Below, piece by piece: positions 35,101-41,100 of a DNA stretch of 64,000 nucleotides; positions within the stretch are counted from its first letter, which is position 1, and every line of letters begins with the position of its first letter. This DNA is from Hypomyces perniciosus (taxonomy: Eukaryota; Ascomycota; Sordariomycetes; Hypocreales; Hypocreaceae). The stretch lies in NCBI GenBank assembly GCA_008477525.1, contig SPDT01000004.1:1860001-1924000 (forward strand), read 5' to 3'. Below the pieces are notes generated by a model that searched no databases, was not told where the DNA came from, and saw only the letters and a program-made list of their open reading frames with translations. The position numbers were made by a program, and so were the translations under genes.

Positions 35101-38100
35101 ACGCGGGAGTAATAGGCCTCGGCACTCCTCTCTGTCGCTACAGCCTGCTACGAACTCCGGAAGGATACCGCTTCCAATTAACAAGACATCACTCAATATA
35201 CGACGGATGGTCCTCTAAATTACTATGGGATGACCTGGAGTATGCTTATGTGAGTGGCCAGAGTCCGCCGCCAAGACCACCGTTCCGCTCCTATGTCCGG
35301 TATTTGCAAAGTATGGAGAGTGACGCTGCGATGGGTTTCTGGAAAGGAGAGCTCCAGGGATACTGTGCCGAGCACTTCCCTAAGCTTCCCCCAGGCAAAT
35401 TTTCGCCAGAGGTCAATTCATCTTTAGAATTAGCCATTGAGATGGACCCCAACATCTCAAGGACAAAGACCCTGACATTTGCCAGCGTTGTTAGGGCTGC
35501 CTGGGCCCTGGCTCTGTCGGTCCTGGGCAGATCGCCCTCCCAGACTCACGACATTTGTTTTGGTGCTACAGTGTCCGGGAGGATGGCTCCAGTTGCTGCG
35601 ATCGAAGAAATTGCAGGTCCTACAATAAGTACAGTTCCGGTTCGTGTACATGTCGACATGAACGAGCCAGTAGGTCAATATCTCAACCGGGTCAGTGATC
35701 ATGCATTGGCTACGGCACCGTTCGAGCACATCGGCCTCAGCGACATTGGGAAAATTAGCGAAAACGCAAAAGCGGCATGTCAGTTCAGAAACATATTGGT
35801 GATCCAACCCCCAGACTCTCAAAGCGAGAGTATAATGGAAGGAGTACGCCAAATAGTCGACTCTAGCCAGATGTTGCAATTGTATGGGATCGTCATGGAG
35901 TGCAGAGAAGCCGCCGACAACAGTGGTTTTTACCTCGAGGCTAGTTTCGATGAAAGTCTACTGACCAAATCCGAGATGCGCATAATCCTTCGACACTTTT
36001 CACGAATCATCACACACCTCTACGACTCAGGACGAAATGGCACGTCAGTAGGTTACCTATTACGAGACATGATCACGGTTGAAGACTACGATCAAGTACT
36101 TTCGTTCAATGGGCCTGCCCTTCCGCAGTCTACCTTGTGCCTTCACGAACTTGTGGAAAAAAGTGTTCAGCTTCACCCGCACCGCCTTGCAGTGCTCGCG
36201 CATGATCGAGAACTCACATACAAGGAGCTGGACGAATGCTCTAGTCGGCTCGCTGCACATCTTCGACAAAATTGTGGCGTTCGCCTAGAAACTTTGGTTC
36301 CAATATGCTTTGAGAAGTCCAGTTGGATGATCATTGCGATGTTGGGGGTGTTGAAAGCTGGGGGAGGCTACGTTCCGCTTGATCCATCCCATCCAACAAT
36401 GCGACTGAGACACATTGTCAACCAAACCAATTCGAATCTTGTCCTTGTATCTGCTGCGCAAAATCACCGTATTTCCAAAGATATTGGTGTAAACACCTTT
36501 GTTGTGGACTTCCCAAGTCTCTCGTCTTGCCCAACAAACACAGATACGGTGGTGGAACTACCAGGCCCACAGCATATCGCCTACGTGATATTCACATCTG
36601 GGAGTACTGGCAACCCCAAAGGGGTGGTCATGGAACATGGAAGTGTTAGTTTGAGCATGATGGAGCATGGAAGGGTACTTGGGTATCAGCGTGAGAAGGG
36701 AATAAGAACACTGCAGTTCAGCACCTACACGTTCGATGTTAGTGTCGCAGAGATCTTTGCCACATTGGCCTTTGGTGGTACAGTCTGCATCCCAACGGAA
36801 GAAGATCGCCTGAGCAATCTCCCTGGCGTAATCTCAACGATGAGAGTGAGCAATGCTTTTATAACTCCGACGATGGCCAGAACCATTCAACCAGACGAGG
36901 TTCCCACTCTCGAGGTTCTTTGCCTTACAGGAGAGTCTGCGACACCTTCACTCATACAAACGTGGACGCCGACGGACAAATTCTCAAAGAGGAAAATTCG
37001 GAATACATACGGGCCTACAGAAGCTGCCGTGCACTGTGCTGCCGCGGACATGACGAAGCCTAATTCCATTCCTAACAACATTGGGTCACCTTTTGGTGGG
37101 CAATTGTGGATTGTGGATCTTGAAGACCACACGAGATTGCTGCCGGTGGGATGTATGGGAGAATTGGTGATCTCGGGTGCAACTCTTGCTCGAGAATACT
37201 TACATCTTCCCGAAGAAACGGCAAAAGCCTTTATCAATGATGTGTCATGGTTCGAGAATACTGAGCCTCGAAGGATATACAAAACAGGCGATATGGCGAG
37301 ATTCACTGGTGAAGGCACTATTGAGTTCCTGGGTCGAAAGGGACATCAACAAGTCAAGCTTCACGGCTTGCGAATTGAGTTGGGCGAAATCGAGTCCGCC
37401 ATACACTCATGCGATAGCGCTTTCTTGAATCTGGTCGTTGAAAAGGTTGCCATTACCGCAAATGAATCACTCGTGGCTTTCTTCCAGACTGCGGAAACGA
37501 CGTCAGCATGCGACCCTGATTCGCAGCATATCCTCGCACCCTTACTCACACAAAACTTGAAGTCTTTCATTCGAAATGTCGAGAAATCTCTCTTGAAATT
37601 CCTACCAAGTTATATGATCCCATCAATCTTTTTGCCCGTAATAAAGTGGCCGCGGACCACTTCTGGCAAAACGGATCGCCAGCTGCTCAGGACGTTGGCC
37701 AGCGAGCTTACTACTGTGGATGTGGACTTGTACCGAGGCATCAATGGTGTCACTCATAAAGCGGCCACCAATGGTTCGAAAGAGGAATACAACGGTAGTA
37801 CTGAAGGGAAAGGTGCAAATGGAATTAAGAATCACGCCGTTGCCAGGTCTCCGTCAGACTTGAAAGGTCTGGTGGCCAAGCTTTGGCGACGAACACTGCG
37901 TCGTGATTCCAGTTTTCAGCCTGACTTGCAGGACGACTTCTTCCGCATTGGGGGCGATTCAGTTTCGGCCATTTTCTTGGTTGCAGAATTCCGTAAGGAG
38001 AACTTTCACGTCACCGTTAGTGATCTCTACAAAATGAGGACACTGGCAGACATGGTTGATCTGATAAGCCACGACGACTACGGTGTCGATGCTGGGCAAA

Positions 38101-41100
38101 CAAATCTATACTCTTTAGTGCAGGTCAAGGGCGAACAACTTCGGTCTCTCCGGAATGACGCCGCAGCAGAGCTTGAAGTAAGCTTGGACTCAATTGAAGA
38201 CATCTATCCATGCACGCCCCTTCAGGAAGGCATCATGTTTTTATCAGAAAGGGTTGCAGGATCATATCATGGTCGCTTCCGTTTGCTGATGCCTCGCGAA
38301 CTTGACATGGAGAGAGTGTACCTCGCCTGGCGGAGGTTGGTCGAGTTGCATGAAATTCTTCGCATAAGGATCATCTTTGACCAGAATCTCGGGAGCTTAC
38401 AAGTTGTCTTGAGCCCTGCATCTCATTTTCAGGTCATCCAGAAAACAAATGGAACGGACGGAACTCGCTTTGGCTATGGACTTCCGCTCTACAAACATCG
38501 CTTAATGGCGCAGAATGATAGGATCTACCTTGAGCTGGAATGCCACCACTCCATGTATGATGGTTGGTCGCTGCCACTCCTGGTTCAAGATTTTCACAGT
38601 CTATACCAAGATCTCAACTTTTCCCCAGAGCATATGCCCTTCAAGGATTTCGTTGCCTACCTCTCTGACTCGTCTGTTGTCAAAGCAGAAGAAGAATTCT
38701 GGAACAGGCACTTGGAGGGTGCAGTCGTCTCCGATTTCCCCGAGCTTGTTGGTCGCGCACATCACGCTATTTGTGCGACTGCATATCATAAGCACAGCAT
38801 CTCGGCAGTCACTAAAAATGATTCTCTAGATGTCACGATAGCAACAATACTAACCGCCGCTTGGTCATTTGTGGTATCCAAGTATACCGGATCCGATGAC
38901 GTATGCTTTGGCCTGCTGCTCTCAGGACGCAATGCCCCAATTCCAGGAATCGATAGTATGAGGGGACCAACGATCAACACGGTCCCCTTCAGAGTGATAT
39001 TAGACCCGACAAGTACGACGACTGACATCCTCGGCCATGTCCAGGCTCACATTATTGACATGGTGCCCCATCAATTCAGGAGCCTCGCAAAACTTCGCAA
39101 AGCTTTCCCAGACGGTCATCGCGACTTTGGAAGCCTGTTGGCAATCCATCCGGGAATGGATGAGCAGCATGATGGGAACGATTTCGGTCTTTCATCAGTG
39201 CCCTCAGAACAGAATGAAGTCGCAGCCATCTTCGGAGAACCATACCCCTTATTTTTGGAAGCAAACTTCGACGACGCTGGCAACGTGGTACTCGGTGCTC
39301 AATATGATCCAGAAATCCTGTCAATTGATCAGTTGAAGCGTATTCTCAACCAGTATGAGGTTTCCATTCGTCTATTGGCTACCAAGGGCCCTACTCCTCT
39401 AACGGAGATGTCGCTACTTTCTGAATTTGACGAAAAATGCCTTCTCGACTGGGCTGGGAAGCCTGTCCAGGTAGAAAATGTCTGTGTGCATGAGATGATT
39501 CAACAGATCGCTGTCTCTTATCCCGATCGCCAAGCTATCGAAGGCTTCGGCGAGTCGGTGACATATGCGCAGCTAGAACAACGGGCAAATTCACTGGCCT
39601 ACAATTTGCTACAGCTTGGCAAGAACATAGGGCCAGGAGTGACAATTCCGGTTTGGATGGAGACCTCTCCTGCTGCCGTTGTGGCACTACTAGCCATCCT
39701 CAAGCTAGGGGCAAGCTACGTGCCTCTTGATTTCCGTCTTCCTGTCACGCGAGCCCAATACATTGTCAGTGATGTCGGCGCCGAGGTCATGCTTGTCTCA
39801 CAAGCAAAGCTTGATACCGCGTGCCAACTAGTGCAGACAAACCTGGCCGTTGTCGAGGTCAACGACAAACTGATGGAAAGCTCTCATAGTGTACCACCAA
39901 GCCCGGCCCGGTCCACCGATCTAGCCTATGTCATTTATACGTCTGGGAGCACAGGCAAGCCAAAGGGAGTGATGATGGAACACTGGGCACTCACGGCTAC
40001 CATTAAGGAACAAGCTGCCACGTACGAGATCGGACTTAATACCCGTATGTTTGGCCTCGCCAGTCTTAGTTGGGATCCCAGCCTGTTAGAGATCTTTGTG
40101 CCCCTCTCTCACGGTGGCTGTTTGTGCATTCCAACGGAACATGAGCGCACACATGACTTGGTTGGTGCTATTAACCGACTTAAGGCAGACCAAATCAGCA
40201 CGTCGCCCGCCGTAGCCTCTTTAATCGATCTCAAAACAACGCCTACTGTCACAGCCATCAGCCTTGGAGGTGAATCGATTCGAGAAGAAAATATCCGGAA
40301 TGCCTACGAGGCCGGCGTTCGTCTCTTCAACATTTACGGCCCGAGCGAGGCTTGTATCGACGCAATTGTTCACCGGAATGTCATACCTGGTGTTGGTTTG
40401 CAAAATATCGGCCAGCCCATGTCAAGTCAAGCTTGGATCGTAGACCTTCGCAACCCACACTTGTTGGTGCCTCCAGGTTGTGTTGGTGAGATCGCGCTAT
40501 CTGGGACCCTGGCCCGTGGTTATTTAAACGATCCAGTGAAAACAGCAAAGAGCTTTTTGAAGGACTGTCCGTTTGCCTCGCCGGTTTACCTAACTGGTGA
40601 TCTGGGCCGTCACGATATGGATGGATCAATTCACTTTCTAGGACGGAAAGACCGGCAGGTCAAGCTGAATGGTCAACGAGTGGAGCTGGGCGAGATTGAG
40701 AACGCAATAAAGACTCTGTGCCCAGAGATGGAAGTTGTGGTCGATTACTTCCCTGTTGAAGCCAAAAAGTTGTTGGCTGTCTTCTTCTTCCTCAAACGAG
40801 ATGGCCGTTCCGCATCCCCAGTCGAAGTCGTATCCCAAATGCGATCAGATTCTCAGGAGTTTCAACATCTGCAATCACAATTAAAGGACATGTTACCCAG
40901 ATATATGGTGCCGCGCATCTTTGTTACTCTCTCGCGTTTACCTCTATCGAATGCGGACAAAGTTGATTTCCAAGTACTCAGAGACGCATATACCAAATGG
41001 GCCAATGAGTCTGTGGAACAAAACGGGAAGCCGGACGAACCAGAGGCGGCGCCTCTGACCCAAAACGAAGCCGTATTGCGGAATCTATGGGCGACAGCAA

